Source: Vibrio qingdaonensis | Lineage (GTDB): Bacteria; Pseudomonadota; Gammaproteobacteria; Enterobacterales; Vibrionaceae | DNA length: 64,000 nt | Direction: 5' to 3' | NCBI RefSeq assembly: GCF_026191675.1 | Contig: NZ_JAKRRY010000003.1 | Coordinates: 124,001-188,000, forward strand | Shown: positions 39,719 to 48,112 of the stretch, in pieces | How the letters are laid out: every line of letters begins with the position of its first letter | How positions within the stretch are numbered: position 1 is the first letter of the stretch | Notes under the pieces: model-generated | Seen by the model: the letters and a program-made list of their open reading frames with translations, nothing else | Databases searched by the model: none | What the model was told of the DNA's origin: nothing | Translations under genes and position numbers: made by a program

Positions 39719-40995
39719 AGCTTTACAATATCAAAGAAAACGATGAACAAGTCTCTTTTGGTCAGGCCGTCCGTCAAGGGCTAGGCCGTAACCAAGGGCT
39801 ATTCTTTCCCTCTGAACTACCAAAGTTTGAGGATATCGATGCGCTATTAGCGGAAGATTTTGTATCCCGCAGCGCAAAAATTCTCTCGGCACTGATTGGG
39901 GATGAGCTTCCAAAAGAGAAAGTGACGGAAATGGTGGATGCCGCGTTCCAATTCTCTGCACCAATCAAAGAAGTGAAAGAGGGCGTGTATGCGTTAGAGC
40001 TTTTTCACGGCCCGACGCTAGCGTTTAAAGATTTTGGTGGCCGCTTTATGGCTAACTCCCTTGCTGCGGTATCGGATGGCGGAAAAATCACGATCTTAAC
40101 GGCAACGTCTGGTGATACTGGCGCTGCTGTTGCTCATGCTTTTTATGGTATGGAAGACATTAATGTCGTCATTTTGTATCCAAAAGGGAAAATCAGCCCA
40201 CTGCAAGAGAAGCTATTTTGCACGCTAGGTAAAAACATCCACACCGTGGCGATTGATGGCGATTTTGATGCCTGTCAGGCGTTAGTGAAGCAAGCCTTTG
40301 ATGATGCGGAGTTGCGAAAAGAAATTGGTCTTAACTCGGCAAACTCAATCAACATTAGCCGATTAATGGCGCAGATTTGTTACTACTTTGAAGCGGCGTC
40401 ACAGCTAAGCAAAGCACAGCGTGAAAACCTGGTTATCTCAGTGCCAAGTGGTAACTTTGGTAACTTGACCGCGGGTTTGCTTGCCAAAGCACTGGGTCTG
40501 CCAATTAAACGCTTTATTGCGGCAACCAACGCCAATGATACCGTACCACGTTACCTAGAAACGGGGCAGTGGGATCCTAAACCGACCGTGGCGACAACAT
40601 CTAATGCCATGGATGTGAGTCAGCCGAATAACTGGCCACGTATTGAAGAGCTATGTCAGCTGAAAGGCTGGGGGCTTGATACGCTAGGCAAAGGCGCAGT
40701 GACTGATGAGCAAAGTGCTGCGTCAGTACGTGAACTCAATACATTAGGTTACCTGTGCGAGCCACATGGTGCGATCGCGTATCGCGTTCTAGATGAGCAA
40801 CTGCAAGAGGGTGAGACCGGCCTATTCTTGTGTACCGCGCATCCGGCAAAATTTAAAGAAGTCGTTGATGACATTCTAGGCACTGATATTGAACTGCCAG
40901 CTCCCCTTGCAAAGCATGCAGCAATGGAATTGTTATCTGAAGATCTGAACAATGATTTCGAAGCGCTAAAAGTGGTGTTAAGACGCGTTCAATAG
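39715..40995 (+). CDS. thrC: Threonine synthase
   Basis: Pyridoxal-phosphate enzyme that converts O-phosphohomoserine to threonine, the last step of the pathway. The 426 residues contain the PLP-lysine motif [13 protein letters not shown] (Lys near residue 107). The phosphate-binding ATSGDTGAA and [12 protein letters not shown] loops are also present. The length and N-terminal [10 protein letters not shown] match the enteric long-form ThrC. It overlaps thrB by ATGA. Confidence 0.97.
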   Translation: MKLYNIKENDEQVSFGQAVRQGLGRNQGLFFPSELPKFEDIDALLAEDFVSRSAKILSALIGDELPKEKVTEMVDAAFQFSAPIKEVKEGVYALELFHGPTLAFKDFGGRFMANSLAAVSDGGKITILTATSGDTGAAVAHAFYGMEDINVVILYPKGKISPLQEKLFCTLGKNIHTVAIDGDFDACQALVKQAFDDAELRKEIGLNSANSINISRLMAQICYYFEAASQLSKAQRENLVISVPSGNFGNLTAGLLAKALGLPIKRFIAATNANDTVPRYLETGQWDPKPTVATTSNAMDVSQPNNWPRIEELCQLKGWGLDTLGKGAVTDEQSAASVRELNTLGYLCEPHGAIAYRVLDEQLQEGETGLFLCTAHPAKFKEVVDDILGTDIELPAPLAKHAAMELLSEDLNNDFEALKVVLRRVQ

Positions 40996-41031
40996 GGCGT
41001 TTAGCCTATCTGAATGTAGAACGGCGAACGT

Positions 41032-41108
41032 AAACGCTTGAGTATGAATCACTCTTACCGCTAAGTGAGTTAGCAAGGGAAAGTGACGTCATATTTGAGC
41101 GTTTTTTT
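41032..41108 (+). terminator. Possible thr operon terminator (long-range stem)
   Basis: AAACGCT (41032-41038) can pair with AGCGTTT (41098-41104), which runs into T's to 41108. The loop is about 60 nt and may hold inner pairs. This is a weak candidate, given because nothing better follows thrC. Confidence 0.3.
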
Positions 41109-41177
41109 GTATCCGCGTAGTATCAATCAGCAATCACCAATGAGCTATTCGCATTTTACTGGTTAGGGAAGCCAACA

Positions 41178-41963
41178 ATGATGACGTCAATCCAACTTAA
41201 TCAATATCTCTCTAAGCTAGGTGTTGCTTGTCACATCACTGTCGATCTAGACGGTTTGCGTAAGCTGCACAAGTGTCAACATCGTAGGATACCGTTTGAG
41301 AACTTTGATGTTGCCGCTGGACGTGCGATTCGTTTGGGGCTAGATAACCTTTTCGAGAAGTTAGTTTTAAGTGAACGGGGCGGCTATTGCTTTGAAGTGA
41401 ACGGTTTATTGCTCCATGTATTACAAGCGGTTGGTTTTGATGGCAGGGCATTGCTCGCACGTGTTCACCTTTCTGGTGAGCCGTCGGGTAGAACGCATCA
41501 GGTTTCTTTAATCACATTGAACGACCAACGCTGGATTGTTGATGCTGGCTTTGGCTCTCAGACGCCTAGGCAGCCTTTATTACTTGAAGTAGGGCAAGAG
41601 CAGCATATTGATTATCAAACGTTTCGGTTTATTGCAGAAGAGCGCTATGGCTTTATGTTACAAGTTAAGCGTGATAATGAATGGTTCGATTTATATAGCC
41701 TCGATCTTTCCTTTGTGTGTCAGGGGGACATCGAATGTGGCAATCACTATACGTCAACCAGTCAACACTCGGTATTTACATCGGCGACAATAGCGGCGCT
41801 TCCTATCGAAAATGGAATGATTACTTTGCTCGATAACACACTAAAAATCACCCAAGGTGATAGCGTGGTGAGTATTGAGGCCCCCTTCGACGATCGCTAC
41901 GCGGAACAAGTAAAAAAGCACTTTAACATTGACATGGAAGCCCATTCTCTCAAAGAGCAGTAG
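41178..41963 (+). CDS. Arylamine N-acetyltransferase
   Basis: Acetyl-CoA-dependent transferase of aromatic amines and hydrazines. The 261-residue protein shows the catalytic triad context: Cys71 in RGGYCFEVN, His in RTHQVSL (about residue 111) and Asp in WIVDAGFG. RRIPFENFD near residue 35 is the typical N-terminal motif. The physiological substrate is unknown; the gene stands alone downstream of thrC with its own 180-bp upstream region. It converges on the BNR lipoprotein gene. Confidence 0.9.
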   Translation: MMTSIQLNQYLSKLGVACHITVDLDGLRKLHKCQHRRIPFENFDVAAGRAIRLGLDNLFEKLVLSERGGYCFEVNGLLLHVLQAVGFDGRALLARVHLSGEPSGRTHQVSLITLNDQRWIVDAGFGSQTPRQPLLLEVGQEQHIDYQTFRFIAEERYGFMLQVKRDNEWFDLYSLDLSFVCQGDIECGNHYTSTSQHSVFTSATIAALPIENGMITLLDNTLKITQGDSVVSIEAPFDDRYAEQVKKHFNIDMEAHSLKEQ

Positions 41964-41988
41964 CAGACCGGGAGCTCACCAGAATTAT

Positions 41989-42025
41989 GGCCTAGTCGAT
42001 GACCGATTAGAGTGACAACTAGGCC
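41989..42025. terminator. Shared hairpin between convergent genes
   Basis: GGCCTAGT (41989-41996) and ACTAGGCC (42018-42025) form an 8-bp stem with a 21-nt loop between the N-acetyltransferase and lipoprotein genes. T-runs are short, so terminator function is only likely. Confidence 0.5.
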
Positions 42026-42031
42026 GAACTT

Positions 42032-43915
42032 TTATGGTGTTTTGTTTGCTATAAACCCTGCGGTGGTGGCGGGTTGCCAAGTCTGTCCGTTATCAGAGCT
42101 GACAAGCAACACTGGATCGTGTTGATAAGCTTGACTATATCGGTTGGAGTTACCTGCCAGCTCTTCATTGGACCAACGCTGATAATGTACTTGATAGGCG
42201 TTGATGCAATCCTGGCTTGATGTGGCCAGCGCGCACTCTTCAGCATTGCTATATGAACGTCGCGCTTGCGTGTTGAACCAAGTGCTTTCTTTGAAGTTTT
42301 GAATCTCATAGGTATAGAGTAAAAATAGATTACCGCGCTTATCTTGATGCAGCTTCTGGGTGTAGTTTGAATACTGCTGCCAGTTTGGCATCACCACTAC
42401 GCCTTGGTCTTGCCATTGGTATTCTCCAGAATCTTCTAACGAGCCTTTAACCCACTCTAAACGATAGCCTTGTGGTGCCACTGTATTTGGCGCGGTGTTT
42501 CTCATCGCTAAGTAGATATCATCGTTGTTTGTTAAGGCTGCGTGGATGTAGGTGTAGCGCCCATAAGGTTGCCCTACATAATTTACAGTATCGGAAAGAG
42601 GTTTATCTTCTGGGTATCGACCAAATGCTTCATTAGGTCCAGTGGAAAATTTATCATTCGCCTCTACCGTATTCCCCCATAGGTTATGATCGCTGTTCCA
42701 ATCTGTATCGGTGACTGGTTGCAGAGAGTAGCGATGCCAAATCTGATGATTGTGCGCCCCAGAAATGTAGTGCAAACGCTTGTGACTATCGATAAGAATA
42801 ATCGGTTGGTTATGTGAGTCAGGCGTCGCTTGTGACGTTGAGCCACTCCAGCCCATAAACAGCACATCTGCCGCTTCACTACCTAATTGGTAGCGGACAT
42901 AGTATTGCCCAGTATTGTACGACTGTCGGTTATTGTCATCGCTTTCAAAGCTAATAGCCGCGATATGAAGCGTATTGCCTTCCCATACAATCGGATGACT
43001 ACCTCGGTATAGACCAAGTGATAGCGGTAGCGTTAAGGTTTCTTGTTGCCACTCGAGCGTATCATTCCCTTGTTCGACCAAGCGTAAGATGGTGTAGGTG
43101 CTGTCTTTGGAACGGACAAATAAAGGGGCGTCCTGTCCGTTGCCAACCATTTCGGTTTGCGCGATCCAGTGCTGTGAGTAACCTTGCCATGTATTGGTTG
43201 CGGCTTGGTAACGAACAACGCCATGATCGAGCTTAAAAAAGACATCGCCATTGTCTCGGAAATATACCTGTTCAATATAGCGGTAGCGATAGCCGTCAAG
43301 CCCATCGGCATTTTGTCTAAAACCAAACTCTTGCTCTAACCCTCTTAAAGAAATGGAAACCCACTCCCCATTCGCCGTTAGTCGCACTAGGTGAGAGTCG
43401 CAATCAGTACACTCGGTACCACTAGGATATAGCGATGAATAGACACGATCATCATAGGTGAGTGCGTGCAGCGGCTTCCCGGTTTTCTCTAAGGTAATCG
43501 GGTCTTGATGATGACCCGGTTGATCGTCCCCGCGATTGAACTGATTCATATTATTGACAATCATCCAAGGAAGATTGTTAGCATCAAAGTAGGGGCGACC
43601 TGGAATAAAACGTGGGTTATAGCCGTAGAGCTCTCTTTCTCGGTCAAAAATGTTTTGGTAGTTCAGTGACTGGTTCGCGGTTTGATCGGCTTTTATATTG
43701 GGGAAGTTAGTGTTCACTTCACTGCAATTGTGATCATAGCGAGAGCGTTGCCATGTGCGATTGAGGTGTTGGAATTCAGTTTGCCAGTTCACTTTACAAT
43801 CGGTAACTGGTGGCTTTGGTTGTGCGGCCGGAGACGATTTTTTTGAGTTACACCCTGCGAGTAACAACACGCTCAACAAAGAAATTGCAAGCACACGAGA
43901 GAAAATAATACACAT
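42032..43915 (-). CDS. Secreted BNR/Asp-box lipoprotein of unknown function
   Basis: The 627-residue precursor has a lipoprotein signal (LLLAGC, Cys about 22) and a Ser/Pro/Lys linker. A large, aromatic-rich domain with repeated strand motifs follows, consistent with a beta-propeller. An Asp box, SSDNGQTW, lies near residue 610, as in sialidases and other BNR-repeat proteins. Histidine- and Asp-rich patches (HHQDPITLEK, SGAHNHQIWHRYS) resemble polysaccharide-acting BNR_4 proteins, but I cannot name an activity. It is monocistronic and divergent from mgtE. A carbohydrate-binding or lyase function is a guess. Confidence 0.7.
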   Translation of the reverse strand: MCIIFSRVLAISLLSVLLLAGCNSKKSSPAAQPKPPVTDCKVNWQTEFQHLNRTWQRSRYDHNCSEVNTNFPNIKADQTANQSLNYQNIFDRERELYGYNPRFIPGRPYFDANNLPWMIVNNMNQFNRGDDQPGHHQDPITLEKTGKPLHALTYDDRVYSSLYPSGTECTDCDSHLVRLTANGEWVSISLRGLEQEFGFRQNADGLDGYRYRYIEQVYFRDNGDVFFKLDHGVVRYQAATNTWQGYSQHWIAQTEMVGNGQDAPLFVRSKDSTYTILRLVEQGNDTLEWQQETLTLPLSLGLYRGSHPIVWEGNTLHIAAISFESDDNNRQSYNTGQYYVRYQLGSEAADVLFMGWSGSTSQATPDSHNQPIILIDSHKRLHYISGAHNHQIWHRYSLQPVTDTDWNSDHNLWGNTVEANDKFSTGPNEAFGRYPEDKPLSDTVNYVGQPYGRYTYIHAALTNNDDIYLAMRNTAPNTVAPQGYRLEWVKGSLEDSGEYQWQDQGVVVMPNWQQYSNYTQKLHQDKRGNLFLLYTYEIQNFKESTWFNTQARRSYSNAEECALATSSQDCINAYQVHYQRWSNEELAGNSNRYSQAYQHDPVLLVSSDNGQTWQPATTAGFIANKTP

Positions 43916-44006
43916 GATAAATCGCTAAATAGTTAAGAAAGGTAAAAATTAGTTTCAACAGAGAAAAGGGGCTTTACTCAGTGAGTGTTTTTGGTATTCT
44001 AGCGCC

Positions 44007-44028
44007 GCTATCGAGTCGATAGCTTTTT
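44007..44028 (+). terminator. Terminator-like hairpin in the mgtE leader
   Basis: GCTATCG/CGATAGC (44007-44013 with 44017-44023) with an AGT loop is followed by five T's. The leader ORF's Shine-Dalgarno sequence begins directly after it. Confidence 0.55.
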
Positions 44029-44039
44029 CGGAGATACCT

Positions 44040-44084
44040 ATGAACAATACCGACCATCCTCCTAGTATCAAAGGAGAAAAGTAA
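44040..44084 (+). CDS. 14-residue leader peptide ORF upstream of mgtE
   Basis: The ORF encodes MNNTDHPPSIKGEK. CGGAGA ends 5 nt before its ATG, an ideal ribosome binding site, which is why I consider it translated. It has an acidic residue followed by Pro-Pro, features that slow or destabilise ribosomes, as exploited by the proline-rich mgtL leader of Salmonella mgtA. Codons 3-5 form one arm of a hairpin whose other arm is at 44092-44099, so translation would change the fold of the leader. It is not homologous to MgtL by eye. Confidence 0.5.
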   Translation: MNNTDHPPSIKGEK

Positions 44085-44101
44085 CACTTTTTCGGTATTT
44101 T
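44046..44101 (+). promoter_or_regulatory. Alternative hairpin overlapping the leader ORF
   Basis: AATACCGA (44046-44053) pairs with TCGGTATT (44092-44099), enclosing a CTCCT/AGGAG inner stem. The same AATACC can instead pair with GGTATT at 43993-43998, and GGTAT there can also pair with ATACC at 44034-44038, which overlaps the leader start site. The pairings are mutually exclusive. A short T-run ends at 44101. Confidence 0.5.
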
Positions 44102-44262
44102 GCGATCTTCGTTCCTGCCGTCAAGGTGGGAGGCTATTTATCTATATTCCTTTCTTATTTTTCTCCTTTTCTACTATTGTGCAAATGAATGCCAACCGAG
44201 TTTGGTAGGCGGATATTTGTGACAATTGATGGTCGTTACCAACGCTAATCGGGAGATTCGCC

Positions 44263-45108
44263 ATGACGGTAATGAGCAACACTTATATTGAAAACACGCC
44301 TCGTTTCTCAGAAGAAGAGATCAGTGCGGCAACCAAAGCTTTCTTGCAGTACGACGACGATCAGCAACTCAATTTATTGACAGTAATGCCAATTGATGAG
44401 GCGGTAGGCGTGTTGCAACACTGTGCGTTTGGACAAGTCCAACACCTGATTCAACAGCTAGATTTACAGGGGCATGATAAACGGGCACGACATTTCGCCC
44501 ACCAACTTGGTTTTATTCACTCAGAAGCAGAAACCACACAAGGGTATTTAACGACGGGAGTGCTAGAGCACGTTAAACAGCGTATTGGCTGGATTATAAC
44601 TCTTGCTTTAATGGGGATTGTCTCCGGGCTTATTATTGCCCAGTATGAAGATATACTCAGCCAGCTAGTATTACTGGCGGTGTACATGCCTGTTATCGCT
44701 GCTGCGGGTGGAAATACCGGAACACAGGCAGCAACGTTGGTGATACGTGCTTTGGCAACCGGTGAGTTGAGAAAGCGGCAGTGGTTAGATGTGCTTTGGA
44801 AAGAGAGCCGAGTCGCTATTTGCCTTGCGTCTGCAGTGGCTTTAGTCATGGTGGCCAGAATTTTATTGTTTAGCCACCCCGATGCCGGAAATGGCTTTGA
44901 TTTAAATACCATTGCATTGTCGATTGCGGTGGCATTATTTATTCAGGTGACGATTTCTACCACGCTTGGTGGCGTGCTGCCGATTATTGCGCGAGTATTC
45001 CGCTTAGACCCAGCGGTGCTAGTGAGTCCAGTATTGGCTTCCATTGTGGATATATCTGGTATGTGGATTTATTTTACGGTTGTGAACTACTTCCTAGGGT
45101 TAGCGTAA
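44263..45108 (+). CDS. mgtE: MgtE-family Mg2+ transporter lacking CBS domains
   Basis: Inner-membrane divalent cation channel/transporter. The 281 residues comprise a cytosolic MgtE N-domain (about 12-105) joined directly to five membrane helices. They carry the family motif AAAGGNTGTQAATLVIRALATGEL (in pieces about 145-168) and the terminal VLASIVDISGMWIYF. The canonical protein (about 450 residues) has two CBS domains between these parts that sense internal Mg2+; here they are absent. GGGAGA precedes the ATG. It is likely controlled by the leader region upstream. Confidence 0.87.
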   Translation: MTVMSNTYIENTPRFSEEEISAATKAFLQYDDDQQLNLLTVMPIDEAVGVLQHCAFGQVQHLIQQLDLQGHDKRARHFAHQLGFIHSEAETTQGYLTTGVLEHVKQRIGWIITLALMGIVSGLIIAQYEDILSQLVLLAVYMPVIAAAGGNTGTQAATLVIRALATGELRKRQWLDVLWKESRVAICLASAVALVMVARILLFSHPDAGNGFDLNTIALSIAVALFIQVTISTTLGGVLPIIARVFRLDPAVLVSPVLASIVDISGMWIYFTVVNYFLGLA

Positions 45109-45137
45109 CGCGTCGTACAATGAGCAATCAGTAAATC

Positions 45138-45169
45138 ATAATCCAGTGAACCAATAATCCAGTGAACGA
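45138..45169. repeat. Two tandem 16-bp copies after mgtE
   Basis: ATAATCCAGTGAACCA (45138-45153) is repeated with one change at 45154-45169, leading straight into the hairpin shared with dacB. Confidence 0.75.
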
Positions 45170-45200
45170 CAAAGCACAGCTACGGCTGTGCTTTGTCGTT
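45165..45200. terminator. 16-bp hairpin between mgtE and dacB
   Basis: A perfect 16-bp stem (45165-45180 with 45185-45200) has loop TACG. The dacB stop codon (45180-45182) touches the loop and the last codons of dacB form one arm. There is no long T-run, so it may act as a bidirectional 3'-end structure. Confidence 0.7.
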
Positions 45201-46619
45201 TGAGCGCTCTAGAGCGTTACTATAATCGATGATCTGCTGATACAAGGTTTGCTCAAAATTGGTCAATGGTGATATCACGGGTTTCGCTGTCTGTGATTTG
45301 TCCAAATGGTAATCGGTTACCAGTTGCACGAAAATAGTTTCTACCTTGCCTTGGGAGTTAAGCCCGTAGCCCATCATGTTGTAGGTTCCGAATAAAGACC
45401 CGCTTTTCGCGGATAGCGCGCCTTTAATTGGCGGCTTTCTCATACTTTGACGGTACTTCAAGGTGCCATTATTGCCGGATATCGGTAACAAAGTAATCAG
45501 ATCGAGAGTGGCGTCGTGGCGATAGACATAATGGAGCACATCGGCCATTTGCGTAGCCGTAACGCGATTGTTACGTGAAAGTCCTGAGCCATCTTCTAAT
45601 ACCGCACTGTCGATATCAATATTGGCTTGTTGCTTTAAAATCGCTTTTACAGCAGCGGTCCCGTTATTAAAAGATCCCGGTTGTTTGAAGTGTGTTGCCC
45701 CAATCGTTTTAAGGATGTTGTCAGCGTAAAGGTTATTGGAATCACGCAGCATCGTGGCGAGTAGTTCAGGTAAAGGCGCGGATTGGTGGCTCACTCGTTC
45801 AATGAATTCGGTATTTTCGGGTGCGCCAATGCTGATACTACCCGTGATCGTCACGCCAAGTTTATCCATTTCATCTCGAATGACGGCTTGAGTAAATGTA
45901 GCCGGAGAGGAGACCGAAAAATTTAGTGGCAGAGGAGACTGACGTTGTACCACACAGCCATCAAGGGAATAACGATTCTCAGGTGTGGTTCTCAGCTCAA
46001 GATCGCAATGCTGGTCTTGTTGTTGTTGCTTGGTCACGCTGCGGGCGGTTGACATTGCTACTATGGGTTGATGCGCAGGGATATGGATGCGTGTCGTTCC
46101 ATCGTTATTGGTATACAGCGCGCCTTGGACGCAATTTCCGTCTAGTGTGATTGCCGATGCGGGAGCACTGTAGCACACACCTAATATGTCCCAAGGCCAC
46201 CCCACCGCGCGGTTGTAGCCAGAAAAGGCGCGGTTATCGAGCCAGACAGAATGGATCTTACTTCCCGTGGATGCTTTTACTTTGCGTAGCATGGCACGGA
46301 GATCTTTCCTTGAAAATGATGGGTCTCCAGAGTAGCGAATGATGACGTCATTTCCTGCTGTAGAGAGCGTTGTTTTGAAACGAAACTCATCGCCAAGGGA
46401 GAGCTTTGCTGCTAGGGCGGTGACGACCTTCAGTGTGCTAGCTGGTGGAAAGTAATCTTGAGTGTGTTGGTTGATCAAAGGTGAAGACGTTTGTTCGATA
46501 GAGTCTAGGTAAACACTCGCGCGGCTCCCCGCAGGGAGTAATGTACTGACATCAGCGGCATAGATGAGTGGTGAAACAATAGACAAAGTAAGTGCGACTA
46601 GCGTGTGCTTGATGGTCAT
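45180..46619 (-). CDS. dacB: D-alanyl-D-alanine carboxypeptidase/endopeptidase (PBP4)
   Basis: Periplasmic class C low-molecular-mass penicillin-binding protein that trims peptidoglycan peptides. The 479-residue precursor has a signal peptide (about 1-21). The three active-site motifs are STLK (Ser61-Lys64), SNN (in RDSNNLYADN) and KSG near the C-terminus (SAKSGSLFG). A large inserted domain between the first two motifs is typical of PBP4. dacB is divergent from greA, as in E. coli. Confidence 0.94.
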   Translation of the reverse strand: MTIKHTLVALTLSIVSPLIYAADVSTLLPAGSRASVYLDSIEQTSSPLINQHTQDYFPPASTLKVVTALAAKLSLGDEFRFKTTLSTAGNDVIIRYSGDPSFSRKDLRAMLRKVKASTGSKIHSVWLDNRAFSGYNRAVGWPWDILGVCYSAPASAITLDGNCVQGALYTNNDGTTRIHIPAHQPIVAMSTARSVTKQQQQDQHCDLELRTTPENRYSLDGCVVQRQSPLPLNFSVSSPATFTQAVIRDEMDKLGVTITGSISIGAPENTEFIERVSHQSAPLPELLATMLRDSNNLYADNILKTIGATHFKQPGSFNNGTAAVKAILKQQANIDIDSAVLEDGSGLSRNNRVTATQMADVLHYVYRHDATLDLITLLPISGNNGTLKYRQSMRKPPIKGALSAKSGSLFGTYNMMGYGLNSQGKVETIFVQLVTDYHLDKSQTAKPVISPLTNFEQTLYQQIIDYSNALERSNDKAQP

Positions 46620-47046
46620 AACCGTTGAGTCAGTCTTAAGGGGTGTTGCTGTAGGCTAGCAACCAATATTCCTGAGATAAAGCGCTAATTAAGAAACTTT
46701 GGGTTAAATTTACTTAGATAGCTGAGTCGCCATATGTTGAACAAAAAAACTGTGCACGATCCCGAACGTTTCTGTTTCTGTTGAACTTGCAGCAACAGAG
46801 ATTTCTGCGTTATATTGATTGGCTGTTAGGTGCCTAATCAGGCATGTTGACGTGATCTCATTGTTATAAAGTCAGTAGGTTAAAGTTCAATATAGATACA
46901 ACATCGCATCAAGTTATGAATTTCGATGATTTGTATCCATAGATTGATTACACTAGGCTTAATCCAGTTATTTTTAAATTGTACTCAAGCTTTGTTTGAG
47001 TAGGGTTTTTTTGTCCAAAGTAAAATTTGGAAAAGAGGTTGTTAAA
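46620..47046 (+). promoter_or_regulatory. greA upstream region with promoter
   Basis: This 427-bp divergent gap contains a promoter for greA at 46931-46959 (TTGTAT, 17 bp, TAGGCT; start near 46966) and a terminator-like hairpin at 46983-47012. The rest, toward dacB, shows nothing I can name. Confidence 0.55.
46983..47012 (+). terminator. GraL-like attenuator before greA
   Basis: ACTCAA/TTGAGT (46983-46988 with 46996-47001) with a 7-nt loop is followed four bases later by seven T's. A transcript from the promoter above would end here at about 45 nt, similar in size and position to the GraL RNAs described upstream of E. coli greA. The stem is A/T-rich and only six base pairs. Confidence 0.5.
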
Positions 47047-47520
47047 ATGGAAAAGGTTCCAATGACCGCTCGCGGTGAGCTTAAATTACGTGAAGAACTA
47101 GAGCGACTACTTAAACTTCGTCCTCTTATTTCTCAAGCAATAGCGGAAGCGCGTGAGCTTGGTGATTTAAAAGAAAATGCTGAATACCATGCCGCGCGTG
47201 AAGAGCAAGGTATTTGCGAAGCTCAGATTCGTGACATCGAATACAAGCTTTCTGTCGCACAAGTGATTGATGTGACAAAAATGGATAACAATGGAAAAAT
47301 CATCTTCGGTACTACCGTTACCTTGATTGATGTTGATACTGACGAAGAAAAGACGTATCAGATCGTTGGTGATGATGAGGCGGATATTAAAGCGGGTCGT
47401 ATTTCGGTCAGTTCTCCAATTGCACGTGGTTTGATTGGCAAAATGGAAGGTGATGAAGTGACGATCACAACGCCAGGTGGTCAAAAAGATTTTGATATCG
47501 ACAAAGTCGCATACATCTAA
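47047..47520 (+). CDS. greA: Transcription elongation factor GreA
   Basis: Binds the RNA polymerase secondary channel and stimulates transcript cleavage to rescue backtracked complexes. The 157 residues have the N-terminal coiled coil (about 1-75) with the acidic tip in [18 protein letters not shown]. The C-terminal FKBP-like domain ends [14 protein letters not shown] and contains [10 protein letters not shown]. The start is ATG 47047 ([11 protein letters not shown]), matching GreA; upstream in-frame starts are rejected. AGAGG lies about 12 nt upstream. Confidence 0.97.
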   Translation: MEKVPMTARGELKLREELERLLKLRPLISQAIAEARELGDLKENAEYHAAREEQGICEAQIRDIEYKLSVAQVIDVTKMDNNGKIIFGTTVTLIDVDTDEEKTYQIVGDDEADIKAGRISVSSPIARGLIGKMEGDEVTITTPGGQKDFDIDKVAYI

Positions 47521-47535
47521 ATCTTCACTTATGAT

Positions 47536-47562
47536 AAAAAGTCGCGTTGCGCGGCTTTTTTT
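47536..47562 (+). terminator. Intrinsic terminator of greA
   Basis: A 10-bp stem with one G-T pair (47536-47545 with 47551-47560), loop GTTGC, ends in a T-run. Confidence 0.88.
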
Positions 47563-47630
47563 ATACGTTGTATCGTTGGTGTGTACGGTTCGTGCATACC
47601 ATTAGTGAGTAAGATGTTTTCGCCACGGTC

Positions 47631-47658
47631 AAAAAAGGCCGCATTACACGACCTTTTT
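47631..47658 (-). terminator. Intrinsic terminator of yhbY
   Basis: On the minus strand a 10-bp stem (47649-47658 with 47632-47641) is followed by T's. A further perfect 8-bp hairpin GTTGAAAC/GTTTCAAC (47661-47681) lies between it and the yhbY stop codon. Confidence 0.8.
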
Positions 47659-47703
47659 AAGTTGAAACGAAATGTTTCAACAATGTGACGAATAGAGTAC
47701 TCG

Positions 47704-48000
47704 TTACTTACGAGGTAATTCGATTTTCTTTTGCTCTGATTGGCGATAAAGAACAAGTGTCTTACCGATAACTTGTACTTTTTCTGCTTTTGTCTCACGG
47801 ATAATCGCATCAACAATCAATAGCTTAGTTTCACGGTCTTCCGAAGCCACTTTAACTTTAATTAGTTCGTGGTGGTCAAGAGCGATTTCGATTTCCGCTA
47901 GAACAGCCTCTGTTAGTCCATTTGCGCCTAGAAGCACAACGGGTTTCAGTGCGTGTGCTAGGCCTTTTAGGTGCTGTTTTTGTTTCGTGCTTAAGTTCAT
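47704..48000 (-). CDS. yhbY: Ribosome assembly RNA-binding protein YhbY
   Basis: Small CRM-domain protein associated with pre-50S particles. The 98 residues begin MNLSTKQKQHLKGLAH and include the GxxG loop in LLGANGLTEAVLAEI, nearly identical to E. coli YhbY. The start at 48000 is preferred over an in-frame extension of 18 residues that does not match the family. It is divergent from rlmE, as in E. coli. Confidence 0.95.
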   Translation of the reverse strand: MNLSTKQKQHLKGLAHALKPVVLLGANGLTEAVLAEIEIALDHHELIKVKVASEDRETKLLIVDAIIRETKAEKVQVIGKTLVLYRQSEQKKIELPRK

Positions 48001-48112
48001 AACGCGGCCAAATTTATTTAGTGTTAGGGTTGAAAAGTCGTATTTTAACGCCATCTAATGACGAAGACTATACTTTATTCTAAGGGTTTGCCCTTGTTAC
48101 GTTGGATTTTGA

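Larger units (their letters stand above)
43916..44262 (+). promoter_or_regulatory. Structured leader region upstream of mgtE
   Basis: The 347-bp divergent spacer contains an 11-bp palindrome ACTCAGTGAGT (43976-43986), a terminator-like hairpin (44007-44028), a 14-codon ORF (44040-44084) and overlapping alternative pairings between 43993 and 44099. A later hairpin GCC-A-ACC/GGT-A-GGC lies near 44192-44210. It does not look like the classical M-box or the enteric mgtA leader, though its organisation recalls the latter. Confidence 0.5.

Noticed and set aside
43916..44262. Classical M-box (ykoK) riboswitch before mgtE
   Set aside because: The size would allow it, but the conserved M-box core elements I know are not present; the leader ORF architecture fits better.
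46996..47046. Upstream in-frame starts for greA
   Set aside because: The extra 17 residues overlap the terminator T-run and do not match GreA; ATG 47047 fits the family.
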